Source: Cymbidium sinense
Lineage: Eukaryota; Streptophyta; Magnoliopsida; Asparagales; Orchidaceae
Length of the DNA stretch: 64,000 bases
NCBI GenBank assembly: GCA_021442155.1
Contig: CM038225.1
Location: forward strand, 82,038,925-82,102,924
Reading direction: 5' to 3'
The translations under genes and the position numbers were made by a program. The notes below the pieces were generated by a model, which made no database searches, was not told the DNA's origin, and was given only the letters and a program-made list of their open reading frames with translations. Positions 1 through 10,982 of this stretch are shown piece by piece (within the stretch, counting starts at the first letter, position 1; each line of letters starts with the position of its first letter).

Positions 1-844
1 TATGTAATAGCTTAAGTTTGGGGAAATTTGGTAAGCAAAAAAAATTAATGAATTTTATGTGTTTTAAATTATATATTTATGTTTAATTAATATTAAGTTG
101 TAACTATTTTCATTATTTTTTATGTTCTGAATAAAAAATTCTTAAATGAAGTGAAAAGAAAGAAAATCAGAAGTGTCAAAACAAATGTCTAGGAGCTGTG
201 CAAAGCAGCATCGTTGTATTGCATTGGAAGAAAATTTGATGATGCGATAAAGAAGTCATTGCGGAGGTACAACATGCATTGGGGCACTATATTTGTAAGG
301 ATTTAGACCATAAGATTGTAACTATAGTGTCGTAACATTACGAGGTACAACATTGTGGTGCTTGAAGAAGCCCAAAGAAACTTCAAAATGTTTATTGTTG
401 AGTTTGATCCGTCCATCTTCAAAATTAATATTTAGTGAACTCTATTACATGAACTACTGTCACTTATATCGTATATCGTCTAAATCTCAATATTATAGTA
501 TTTCTTCCCATATCCTAACCTTCAAAACCTTTGAGACCATTCAAAATTAGCTACTATATCAAACCAAAAAAGTAAATTATTAATAATTGGTTATTACCTT
601 CTCCTGGATGAGAAAGTATTATAAAAAATACAAAAATTTAGTAGCACATAAAATAAAATTTCAATCATTTTTTTTCTAACAAGAGCTATTTCTACATATA
701 AACCTATTAACTTGTTAGGTATGACGTATCCTCCCCGTTAATCATTTAAACTAATTAAGCGAATCTTGCAGCTTGTAAAGTAATTAAGAAGAATCTATCC
801 ATTAGGAAGATACGCTACGGTACAAGCTAGCTATATATCCAAGA

Positions 845-990
845 ATGCATCATGCATAAACAGGGCGGGGTGGCAGTCAACTCAAACTCCACGGCAAGCA
901 GTACGTAGAAGGATACGTACGCTCAGTTCAAGTTTTAGCATGTAAAATGAGCAGCTAACCCTCGCACGCTCAAATTATTGTGTATATAAA
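845..990 (+). promoter_or_regulatory. Core promoter region of the protease gene: RY-type motif and TATA box
   Basis: A perfect TATA box (TATATAAA, 983-990) lies 97 bp before the ATG at 1080, leaving room for a leader of about 60-70 bases. Upstream, ATGCAT followed by CATGCAT (845-857) forms an RY-type motif, and two ACGT cores occur near 899-925. RY motifs are known binding sites for B3-domain factors active in seeds; that this gene is seed-regulated is only inference. The same elements are conserved upstream of the pseudogene copy. Confidence 0.55.
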
Positions 991-1079
991 CCGATGCAAA
1001 CTAATTAACCTTTCAGTTAACGCGACAGCAAGCTAGCCAATTAGCTATCTTCACGATTAAGTTAATTTACTAGCTAGCT

Positions 1080-2195
1080 ATGGCACTGATCATGGGAAAG
1101 CTCTCGTTGCTGCCTCTCCTGCTCATTGGGGTATTGGTTGCCGACACGTTGGGGTCCCGAATTTTACCCGGCGAAACATTGTCGATGGTGCAGCGCCACG
1201 AACAGTGGATGGCGCGGCACGGGAGAGTGTATAAAAATGCAGCAGAGAAGGCGCAGCGGTTCGAAATCTTCGAGACCAACATGGAGCACATAGAGAGCTT
1301 CAATGCCGAGAAGCACAAATACTGGCTCCGCTGCAATCAGTTCACAGACTTGACCAATGAGGAATTCAAGGCTATTTACGCCTCAGGATTCAAGCACTCC
1401 ACCTCATCTCGTCCAACACCGACCAAGTTCAGGTATGAGAATGTATCGGCAGCCGCAGCAAACTTAGATTGGAGAACCAAGGGAGCCGTCACTCCAATAA
1501 AGGATCAAGGCCAATGCGGTGAGAATTCATCCCCTTGCATGATATCGAAGACTATATATATAAATATATGCAATTAAACAGCAATTGTATGACAAGCAGG
1601 GGCATGCTGGGCTTTCTCGTCGGTGGCGGCTACGGAGGGTATCAACCAGATTAAGAATGGGAAGCTAGTTTCCCTCTCGGAGCAGGAGCTCATTGATTGC
1701 GATGTGACAGAACAGAACCAGGGCTGCAACGGGGGCGTCATGGATGATGCTTTTCAATTCATCATCGACAATGGCGGCATCAACACTGAGATCAACTACC
1801 CATACGACGCAGCCGATGGTTCATGTAACTCCAATAAGAAGTCCACCAGCGCCGTCAAGATCTCCGGCTTTGAGGACGTTCCGGCTAACAGCGAAGCATC
1901 ACTGCTAAAAGCTGTCTCAGTTCAGCCAGTCTCTGTGGCCATCGATGGTGGAGATCCCAACTTCCAGCACTACGCAGGTGGCATCTTCACCGGTCCCTGT
2001 GACACCGATCTTGACCATGCGGTGACCGCCATCGGCTACGGCATCGACACAGATGGGACGAAGTACTGGCTGGTGAAGAACTCATGGGGTACTACTTGGG
2101 GTGACAATGGCTACATCAAGATGCAGAGGGACATTGATGCGGCTGAAGGACTTTGTGGAATTGCCATGCAGGCTTCCTACCCTACAATTAATTAA
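1080..2195 (+). CDS. Papain-like cysteine protease, SAG39-like (exons 1080-1518 and 1600-2195)
   Basis: Secreted or vacuolar C1A cysteine endopeptidase precursor of 344 aa, made by joining 1080-1518 to 1600-2195; intron 1519-1599 has GT..AG ends and splits Gly147. Residues 1-25 are a hydrophobic signal peptide. The I29 inhibitory prodomain shows a full ERFNIN motif (E56, R60, F64, N67, I71, N75). The mature enzyme starts near residue 128. The catalytic set is complete: oxyanion Gln143, Cys149 in the CGACWAFS context, His286, Asn307 in NSWG. GCNGG is at 188-192. There is no C-terminal granulin domain and no KDEL tail, which fits the SAG39/SAG12 type used in protein turnover during senescence, seed reserve mobilisation or pathogen response. 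The start was chosen because it opens the signal peptide and has a favourable context (G at -3, G at +4). Odd point: the usual GxNxFxD prodomain motif reads LRCNQFTD, with Arg for Gly. Family assignment is firm; the exact orthologue is not. Confidence 0.95.
1519..1599 (+). other. 81-bp intron of the protease gene
   Basis: It begins GTGAGAATTC and ends GACAAGCAG, and is T/A-rich between. Removing it joins TGC-G to GG-GCA-TGC and restores the CGACW active-site sequence. The pseudogene copy keeps an intron of identical length at 32792-32872. Confidence 0.93.
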
Positions 2196-2534
2196 TTACT
2201 TTATCAAAAAAAAAAAAAAAATGCATGCATGGCCTCATCCTTTAGAAGGGAAAACTTCATTTAATTGCTTGTATAGCTTCCACTGTGGGTACTATACGTA
2301 TCCTCATATATAGGCAGCTAGTATATTGGTCACTCCTTGTTGTATTTCAAGAATATCAACTCTAGCTTGCCACAGGCTGGCCGTTGTACTTATAATCAAT
2401 ATGTTGTCCATTATGTTATGTACATAATTACCATTATTATAAAATCCTCTTAATTATGTGCAAGCGAACTTCTCATTTTAGAGATATCTGTGCCGATTTA
2501 TGTGCAAGCCTTAATTATGTGTACTATACAATTT
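2196..2534. other. 3' flank of the protease gene
   Basis: AT-rich sequence after the stop codon, containing an A16 run at 2206-2221 and the end of the segmental duplication near 2392. A 25-bp stretch with core TGTGTACTATACA (2509-2533) is repeated imperfectly at 3383-3407, on the other side of the following repeat block. No further gene is seen. Confidence 0.6.
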
Positions 2535-3355
2535 TATTTGGGCTAAATGTTGACTTGGTCAAAGGCTTAAGTTGGCTTGGTTTGACCCAATTGAGGTGAT
2601 TGATCATCCTAGGGTGATTGTTGATCATGATATGAGGTTTGGATGACCTTGGTTCAGTCTAATTTGGGTTGGATTAGAACTTGGTTCAAATAGAGTTCTT
2701 TAGGTCGCTTTGGATCAAGTGAACTTCAATGTGTCAATTGGTTTGATTTTAGTTTGATTCAAATTTAGTTGAACTCATATATGAGCCAAGGATTGAAATA
2801 TAATTCTAACTATAATAAATTAGGAGTCTAATGGATTTTAGCTCATTTGAAGTTTATAAGTCAAAAAGACTAACTTGGGCTTGACTTGGGTTGACTTGAG
2901 TTTAATTTGATAATTGTAGTTTATATTTATATTTGGCTAAATCATTGAAGGAATGATTGATTCATGAGAAAATTCATTAGTTTTGGCTTGATTTGGATAG
3001 GATTTGGCCAAGTCCAAGAAATTGCCTAAAAAAAGCTTGAATTGGATTTTGGTTTAATTTTGGATTTGATTTTGGCTATTTGGATTTATATTTTATTTAT
3101 ATTTGGGGATATAAATGATGTAATAAATGATTCATGAGAAAATCACTTGAGTTTTGAGTGATTTGAAAGCAAATTTAACCAAGCTTGTGGAGATAGGTTA
3201 AAAGGGCTTAAGGAGGAGATTAATTTAGTTTGATTAATTTTTGATCATTGGAAGGTGGGTTCCATTTATATTTGTGAATATAAATGAAGGAATAATTGAT
3301 TTATAAAGAAACCAAGTTGGCTTGGTTTGACCCAATTGAGGTAATTGATGTGCAA
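2535..3355 (-). repeat. TTGACC/GGTCAA-rich tract, fragment of repeat family X (T1)
   Basis: Degenerate sequence dominated by TTGG, TTGACC and GGTCAA words. It matches 59940-60455 closely (shared run TTGACCCAATTGAGGTGATT, then GATCATCC), and also the tracts at 51240-54870. No open reading frame of note. The bracketing imperfect direct repeats at 2509-2533 and 3383-3407 suggest that it arrived as one insertion 3' of the protease gene. Confidence 0.75.
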
Positions 3356-3573
3356 ACCTAAACTAGAAGTTCAACTAAACCTTAATTGTGTGTACTATAC
3401 AGTTTCTACATTAATAAATCAACTCAATGGAATAAATTAATAATACAATATGCAAAAGATGCTAATACATTGGTTTCATAAATGATCTTAAGTGTAATGT
3501 AGATATACTGATATATTTGAGTGTATGAGTGACGAGTCACACTATGTAAATACATCACATATATTTGAGGGAA

Positions 3574-4085
3574 AACTTGAACGCTGATGTAAGTTCTCTC
3601 ATCAAGTTTGAATTTCCTCTTCAATTGTTTCCACTTCAAATGCTTGTAGTTGGGGCATTTCCATTAGACTTTTTTTTTGTACAGAAAATCGATGAAGATA
3701 AGATTTTCAATTTGTGTACTATGTATGTCAACATTCTCAGAATGAAATATCTTCACAACATACCAAATCATGGCATCATTGAGATGGATGGTTTTGTTTC
3801 AAGATGAATTATCTGTGCGGTTCTTTTAGTTTCACTTGATATCCTACCTTTTTCTTACTTTTGAATACAGTTATTTGGTCTTCCCTTTTCTTGGAGATAT
3901 TTGATCTTCATGAATTCGATTCCACACCTTCAAGGTAACATCTAGCTTAAGATCAATATTTATACTTTTTATTATATGAGATAAGTTCATATGATAACAA
4001 AAATAAAAGATTATAGAAATGCTAAAACAATTGAGTTAGCTCACTAATTCATTAGCACATTAATGCCTAGCACATGTATGCTTTA
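3574..4085 (+). pseudogene. PTB-like RRM gene fragment, copy a
   Basis: Partial copy of a plant polypyrimidine-tract-binding protein homologue (RNA-binding splicing regulator). Exon end 3574-3588 encodes NLNAD, followed by a GTAAGT donor, a 96-bp intron ending in TACAG at 3684, then KIDEDKIFNL... from 3685 to about 3807. This corresponds to the start of an RRM in the PTB3 type, where family members read NLN..IDEDKLFNLF with a following NIVRIK. A frameshift near 3800 separates it from the expected FQxEL continuation, which is readable in another frame (FQDEL), and then a stop occurs. The upstream part of the exon seen in copies b and c is missing. Non-coding sequence to 4085 is shared with copy b. 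Confidence 0.75.
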
Positions 4086-6467
4086 ACACTTCTTCTAGAA
4101 CATGAATCTTTGATAGGCTTGATTGACTTCTTCTATCAAGTAACAATATAAGTGCTCCATCTATTTTTTTCCTTATTTAAAAGAGTTGATTTGGGCTCTT
4201 ATATTAGTCATTTAGATGGCATTTTAAGAGCATGGTTAAATAACTCGTTATTCTTATCTTATCATTTCAACATTAAAGCATGAGATCTCCCCACAATAAT
4301 GAAAAGACCAACCTTAAATAGAGACTCTTCATTTACATATCTATTAATATAGTAATTCTCATATTAAATATCTTCAATACTTGAAATTTTGGGAGCCTTT
4401 TTTTTTCTTTATGACTTGGGAGGGCAACTCCTTTAACTTTTCTATTTTCAAGGAGAACCCAAACATTTTTCTTCAGAGAAAAATCTATTAATTGATCCAA
4501 TTCTTTGTGAGATCTCTTGTATGAAAATCCAACCATTTACTTTTATAAAATATGTGGCCTTATGCACCGCAAGTAAATATGCTAATATTTGCCAAAAATT
4601 CTGCAGGAAGTGTTATGCCACTCTCCCTAAAAAACATCATTTTGATGATGTTCAGCATAGCTCAACATAAAAATTAAGATAAACAAATCTCCAATGTTGA
4701 TAGAATGATGACTACTTCAAGAGCTAAAGGAAATCAAAGCATATGCAAACTCACCTTATAGATGGTAAGATATCCTAACAGTGTGGAATGAGCTTTATTA
4801 TCTTATTGGCATGCACAACCATCATATCATTTTAAAAATAAAAGTTCTTTCTAGAAATTAATAAAGTATCACTGCTGATTATTAATATTACATCATCGAT
4901 TCCTAATGCTCTATGGTGCTTTCACAGTCTTTCATCTCGTAGGAGATTTGGTTGAGAATCATTTGGCATCCAAACATTTAATGAAGCATGTTGACTCATG
5001 GGTAATAATAAGAATACTCTCAATTTAACTTCAAAGCTTGTGGCATAGTAGAGATCAAATTCAAGATAAGTGATCATATTAATGATAGTTTTAAACCTCT
5101 ACACATAAGAGAATTAGAACCTGGGAGGGGGATTCGTGCACCATTTATATAAGATAATTGAGAGAGTCGAAACTTGTAGAGAAGATGATAGGAGAAGTTG
5201 GTTTTCCCCCTCCTATTATAGGGTATTTATAAATGAAATAAGATGTCTCTTCAACATTCTAAAATTTTAAAAATTCATTATTTAATTAGAGGCATATGCA
5301 TGGGGATGGCTTTGAATTGAAGGGTCAGAAAATCATTGAATTTGGCATGCTTTTATAATCTAATGGAGCACTTCATAAAAAAATCTAATGAGCCTAAGAT
5401 CACCTAAGTCTAATATCATTCAACCACTTCAATGCTATAAGAGTAAATATTTATGATCAAGAGAATCAATATAGTTCATTTGATGATTAAATTTATCAAA
5501 ATGTCTTTCATAAAGCTTTATAAATAGGAACCCATTCTCATTATGAGAGAGAGTGCTAAAAGCCAAAGCAGTTTCAATTAGAAACATTTCTAAAGGAAAT
5601 TCTAGCTGAAAAACATCATTGCACATTCTATTTGTCTTCGACAAAAATTCCAATGAAAAGTTTTTCAATGGAATTTCTGCTAGAAATTTTGGCAGAAACT
5701 ACCATTAATGAAACTCCATCATCTCGGTTCCACATGAGTGAGATCCAAGCAGCACCTTGGGCACGCCATATCTCCCCCAAAATGTGCATTTTTTGAACGA
5801 TTTCCCAATAGAATCGTGGTAAACCTCTTTTACTTCCTTAGATAGTTGTTTATTTCTAATTTCATTATTCTAGATAAATGTGGATATAAATTTTAATTCT
5901 TTTTTTACTTTACAATGTAGATCTTACTCAAATTTATTTGAAACTCATGTATCTCACACTAAGTTGCCTTTTTGGGGCTAGATCTATGATTAATTATATT
6001 AGGGTATATATTTTTATTGAAATTTTAATTTGAGTATTTTGGGCTATGCATATTGCAATTAATTTAGGTGCTTAATTTCTCATAATGTGTTCCACAACTT
6101 TTTGATAAATATATATTTTTTATAATCTATATCAGAAATAATGTCATAAAAAATTAATTAGGTGATTATAGGCTAATACAACAAACTTTTTAGAAGATGT
6201 AAAAATATCAAAATTAATATTTTATCAAATTACAGCTATACAGATCATCATCACAATGTTCAGAATATATCTCCCTTATTTAGTGTTAAAATCATATAAT
6301 TTTGATTGACTTCTTACTAATCATCTGAATTCTTCTCATGACACACATCATATATACTATAGTTGCACACTATTTTTTATGTTTCTTACAAATATTATGT
6401 TTGTTTCAAAATTTTCTATATACTATAAATATGTATGCACTATTTTCTTTAAGTTTAGTAGATTTCT
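4086..6467. other. AT-rich region without a recognised gene
   Basis: Short open frames only (for example 4333-4536 and 5435-5668 on the minus strand), none with a motif I recognise. A stretch around 5140-5230 has a TATA-like TATTTATAAA and C-rich words as in LTR promoters, but no matching partner was found in the window. Probably decayed repeat DNA. Confidence 0.5.
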
Positions 6468-8190
6468 TATGGGCTCCAAAATTTGCCACCGACCACTCGC
6501 ATGATGAAGAGAGTTTGATGTAAGTGTCAGTGTAATTTTCAGAAGGCAGATGGAATAGTAGATAAGACACTACCCAGAGATTTCACCCTCATTTTTTGAG
6601 GACTTTAAATCTTGTTCCAAGTTTCCTATAAGCACAAGCACTATAGTTAATTACCCCTCCCAATAAGCGAGAGACAACTTTTGATTAAGGCTAGTCATTA
6701 GATTGCTAAATGCGTAGCGTATAGTAGCAGCATGTGGAGTTTTAGAATTAAGAATCTATAAATTCATCATTATTAGCTTAAAGCGGGTGGTTGGGAGAAT
6801 GATGATGCGCCCAATCTAGATCTCATGATTTCGTCATCCTAGGCTATCACGGTCCCTAGTCTACTTAGTCAGAAGAGATAGTTGACCCAACCTAACCGAA
6901 GGATCCTTATCAACAACACATGGGTTACATCGTCTAAGAAATCTTTGTAGACCTGGGGTGGTGTTTGTCTAAGGAGATAGTCTTAAGTCCACCTTAGCTG
7001 ACAGAGGGTTTTTTATCCTATCAGGTGTACCCTATGATTCACAACTCAAAGGATAGAAAATTGGAAGTAAGATACGATTGTGATGTAAATATAATGGTTC
7101 CATTTCAATACGATTTGAGGACTCGGTCATAATTACATCATATGTGGACGTCTTGTCAAATTCGGACATGGCATGAGATTTATTGAGAGTGAACATAGTA
7201 GAATAGCTGATTTATCTTTGGCTCCTTTGTGAGCTAGAGTTTTCTTAATTTATTACATCCGACAAATAATTGCAAAACGTGAATTGAGTTTTAGCTTTAA
7301 ATTCTTTAAAGATTGAATTTCATTTAAGCATTAATAGCTTAGTGATATATTAAATTTTGCATTTGAGTTGACATTTGATTTTGATTAATTTAATTTGAGC
7401 TTGCAAGCACATTTTGATGGAAAGTATCCCCTCCGGTTAAAATCTTCATTCAACACAGCCATCATCGGGGTAGATTGATTGCTTGATCATTTAATTTATT
7501 ATTTCAGATCTTATTGACTCTATTAGTTTAATAATAGAGGATCAGATCTACTATTATATGATAGAATTAGCTTCTTAGATATTTTCAATAAGTTAGATTT
7601 TTTTATAATAATTGGATTTTTAGGTTTTGTTAATCCGAACCCGGTAATAAGACCAAACCAGGAAGCAACCCGCGCAACATTCTCATACACTTGAATCTAA
7701 ATATTCAACATTGTGTTGGGGTCCATGCGGGTATTTAGTAATTCAAATAATTTTATTTCTAAATCATGAGATTAATTTTATATTTTCATTAATTCCAACT
7801 TAGCCTACACAGCCTTTTCAGACATTAAAATTTGCATTTTAAATCTCTATGTCCAGGCAGATGCAGGTATTTATACCTTAAATAATTTTATCTAATTAAT
7901 GAAATCAGTGAATTTGAAAATCATAATTAGAATGAAATTCCTTAATTTTTGGATTGAAAGAAGCTCCTTTATTTGTGTAGAATTTAATTTAGTGTCGCCT
8001 TCTATCTTTTTGTACAAAGAGTTTCAGATCCGGTGGCGTATTTCTTTAAGTTTTCAAATGATGCCTTCTACCCACTTCCACTTGAGTGTTGCAGGTTCGA
8101 TGGCGATTTGATTTAGGTTGTAATTTAAAATATCACTCGTATTTAGCTTCCTTATTGAATTTTGTAATTCTCAAATATCATTTGTCTTGT
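6468..8190 (+). repeat. Dispersed repeat family R, copy 1 (LTR-like)
   Basis: It matches 60456-61890 (same strand) and 37400-38631 (opposite strand). Shared landmarks include the opening GGGCTCCAAAATTTGCCACC, CAGTAGATAAGACACTAC-type words, GACCCAACCTRACCGAAGGAT, ACACATGGGTTA and GGTGGTGTTTGTCTAAGGAGA. The other two copies start with TG at the equivalent position and this one with TA, as expected for a mutated LTR end. The strongly shared part is about 1.27 kb (to about 7740), and weaker similarity to copy 3 continues at 8120-8190. No coding capacity. Confidence 0.8.
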
Positions 8191-8989
8191 AATAGTTAAA
8201 GAACTTTCAAATCTTTATCAATTCATCACTTTTAGCTTTTATTCTAGCCCAGAAGAGCTAATCTTATATAAGTGAACATCAAGTTCATCACAAATCTGAT
8301 TCAAATTATATGGATTGTTTTTTTATTCACTCAATGTATCATGTAGTGTAACTTGAGTGACTATTGAAAGACTTTATATATGCTCACTGATGAATTCATT
8401 AGCCACTTTATAAGTCATTTTATGGATTTCATTTAGATTTCACTAATTTTGAAGATAAGCAATAGATATATCACAAGTGCTTCAAATTCAACTTTAAATG
8501 CAAGCTCCAAATGATCATTTAAAGGCCACATTCATGGTTGCTCATGAGTTGCTTGTAAGAGAGCTATCAAATTATTTGCACACTTTTATTTTCAATTTAG
8601 AATTGAACATTTGAATTTACCACCAATCGTTTGTTCTTTGGTATTCAATTGAAATACTTACTTCACTTGATGTCGAATGTTATTATTTAAACATTCAATT
8701 GATTTTATTCATATTGATTACTTGTTAATGAATTTAACATTTCAAATGTTCAAAGAGAATCTTTACTTACATGAAAAGACATCCAATCTAATATGGATTT
8801 ATTCTCAACTCCACATCAAATTTCATGCTTATTAAAAGTCAAACTTTAAACTTATTATGAGTCTTTTGTGAGTTTAGTATTGGCCTCCTCAGATTTTCCT
8901 TGCATTATAAATAAGTATTATATTCTTTCAAAAATTTTCTTTAAGTGCTTGTGGTGAAAAATTCTTATAAGGGAGTCACCTTCCAAATC
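8191..8989. other. AT-rich intergenic sequence, nothing recognised
   Basis: No open frame or motif that I can assign. The composition is rich in TTCAAAT and CATTTGA words, as in the sequence after copy 3 of family R (61900-62460), so it may be internal sequence of the same element. No direct match was established. Confidence 0.4.
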
Positions 8990-9480
8990 TGTGGGGAGAA
9001 AAGAAAGAGGAACCCTTACAAAAATTCATCTTGGTAAGATACCACGCAAATTCATAGATGTACTTATTTAGGTGATTGAATACGTCATCAAAGTATAGTA
9101 TACTATCTCAAAAGACAGAAGTCACTATCTTTTAATGGAACCTATCACCTCAATAAGGACTCACGATGGATGCATATGTACCAAGATTCTTCTTTACAAA
9201 AAAAAAAAAGTTTATTTTAAACGTTCGTTAATTTCCTCAGCAAGCCCCATAATTAATTACATCCTAAGGGATGGGATCTCTTAGGAAAACTCTCGATTAA
9301 GGTAAACGAACGTTGTTTCTGAAGATTTCAATAGGAAGGACTATCAATTGATTGGTTTGCATTTGAAGATCAGATGGGATTGATCAAAAGAGGGAGTTAT
9401 TATCGAAGCCAAAATGGGAATAAGTAGGAGATGCTCACGAATCTAAGAAACCTAGCGAGCATCTCAAACTATCCTAAAAT
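8990..9480 (-). repeat. Terminal fragment of repeat family X
   Basis: It matches 45640-46280 (same strand) and the reverse complements of 17935-18400 and 25430-25870. Landmarks are CTATCTCAAAAGACAGAAGTC, CCTAATTACATCC-type words, GATCAAAAGAGGGAGTTATT and GAGCATCTCAAACTATCC. It stops abruptly where the block shared with 39085 begins, marking an insertion or deletion breakpoint. Confidence 0.75.
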
Positions 9481-10029
9481 GGTAACATTTTGTATCTTTT
9501 TGTTGATGCTTTTTTTAACCTTTTCTAGCTTGTATTAGTACATTTTATATCTTTTTAATAATTTATTTTGCAGAAATAAATCTAAACTCGTGGTTTTGTT
9601 TTTTCTCCTCTATTATTTTTATTCTGGAACCAAAAAATATTTGAAGTGGATCTAGCTTATGGAATTAATTCTTTTCAATTTTTTGTATGAAAATAATATA
9701 CTATAACTACCTTAAGAAAATGAAGAAATTTATGCAAATGTATGAAAACTACAGGTTCCTTGATTTTAATGTTCAAGGTAAACAATAGAAGATGCTTCAA
9801 GTTCATCGTAGTTATTGATTGTGATATGCTAATCTGTTATTTTCTCTCAGCTTTTTAATTGTTCCAAGGCATTTGCTTCTCTTGCAAAGATTTATTCAAA
9901 CAAGTTATGCTCTTACAATCCTTTTCGTGTATTTAATAAATCGTTTTCAATATCTTTATAAGCATGCTTCCAATATCCACGAATGATATGGCATTCCTTC
10001 ATTATTCATTCCATGTAGCAGCAGCGTGA
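9481..10029 (+). repeat. Direct-duplicate block, copy 1: unrecognised sequence upstream of the PTB fragment
   Basis: It matches 39085-39430 and 39755-40010. Shared landmarks are ACATTTTGTATCTTTTTG, GAAGTGGATCTAGCTTATGG and TTTTCTCTCAGCTTTTTAATTG. Copy 2 carries an open frame across the first part; here that frame has stops. It also lacks about 320 bp present at 39431-39755 in copy 2. The splice-site-like TTTTCTCTCAG suggests former gene sequence, but no protein family was recognised. Confidence 0.6.
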
Positions 10030-10690
10030 AAATTTTTTGGGTGGTGATTTATCTTATTATTAGACGACCAATGCTGCGACAATTGCACCAGCATTTGAAG
10101 GTGGTCGGCCTCTTCGTTTTAGTGGTGCAAATGACAGTTGTATAATAATTGTCTGTAACTTGAACGCTGATGTAAGTTCTCTCATCCAGTTTGAATTTCC
10201 TCTTCTTTTGTTTCCACTTCAAATGCTTGTAGTTGAGGCATTACCATTGGACTTTTTTTTGTACAGAAAATCGATGAAGACAAGATTTTCAATTTGTTTA
10301 CTACGTATGTCAACATTCTCAGAATGAAATATCTTCACAACATACCAAATCATGGCATCATTGAGATGGATGGTTTGGTTTCAAGCTGAATTATTTGCGC
10401 GGTTCTTTTAGTTTCACTTGATATCCTACCTTTTTCTTACTTTTGAAAAACAATTATTTCGTCTTCCCTTTTCTTCAGCAGCTACAGATATTTGATCTTC
10501 ATGAATTCAGTATTCCACACCTTCAAGGTAACCTCTAGCTTAAGATCAATATTTATCCTTTTTATTATATGAGATAAGTTCATATGATAACAAAAAAAAA
10601 AAAAAAAAAGAATATAGAAATGCTAAAACAATTGAGTTAGCTCACTAATTCATTACCACATTAATGCCTAGCACATGTATGCTTGTGTAC
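10030..10690 (+). pseudogene. PTB-like RRM gene fragment, copy b
   Basis: Longer fragment of the same PTB-type gene. The exon before the intron reads PAFEGGRPLRFSGAND then NLNAD, matching the linker plus RRM start of plant PTB3 proteins. The donor GTAAGT starts at 10172, the acceptor TACAG ends at 10266, and the next exon encodes KIDEDKIFNLFTTYVNIL. The frame breaks near 10385, where FQAEL continues in another frame and ends at a stop. The following 300 bp are shared with copy a and include an A-rich run at 10594-10610. It directly precedes an Athila gag remnant, an order also found for copy c. Confidence 0.78.
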
Positions 10691-10982
10691 ATCGGTTTAG
10701 CCAAATTAAATTTTTTATCACAATTTGAAGGATTTGATAAAGTTTTAATTAATTAAGTTAATATTAATCTAGTGAATCTATTTTTAAATAAACTTGTTAA
10801 TTATGTTTAGTCATTTATATAAAATTTATTTCTAATTTCATTTTTTATTTAGAATTTTAGTGTTTTTACTATTGTATATGCGTAGTGATAGAAGTATAAA
10901 ACTTGTGCTGTTAAACTTTGAGAATGGAAGAACTTATAGAAAGCTTAAGAAATATAAGAGAAATCAAGGTAAAATTTTGGAA

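Larger units (their letters stand above)
1..2392 (+). repeat. Direct segmental duplication, copy 1 (intact protease gene)
   Basis: This segment matches 31273-33653 almost base for base, covering about 1.08 kb of upstream sequence, both exons, the intron and about 0.2 kb of 3' flank. Similarity already runs at base 1, so the left edge lies outside the window. It fades near 2392 just after a shared stretch ending in cacaggctggcc. Differences are small: a 10-bp insertion in copy 2 near 31733, short indels, and an A-run after the stop codon that is 16 long here (2206-2221) and 7 long in copy 2. Because flanks and intron are shared, this is a DNA-level duplication and not a retrocopy. Confidence 0.93.

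Noticed and set aside
353..550. 65-codon frame upstream of the protease
   Set aside because: Not conserved: the duplicate has a 10-bp insertion inside it, and it shows no motif.
1070..1336. Minus-strand open frame opposite protease exon 1 (and its twin at 32356-32610)
   Set aside because: Antisense shadow of the protease coding sequence; no domain of its own.
2206..2221. A16 run after the protease stop codon, as a possible sign of a retrocopy
   Set aside because: The intron is present, and similarity to copy 2 continues well past the run, where it is only 7 A long.
2101..2313. Plus-strand frame overlapping the protease end (twin at 33380-33565)
   Set aside because: Out-of-frame shadow of exon 2 running into the 3' flank.
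4333..4536. 67-codon minus-strand frame
   Set aside because: No recognisable domain and no partner elsewhere in the window; a chance frame cannot be excluded.
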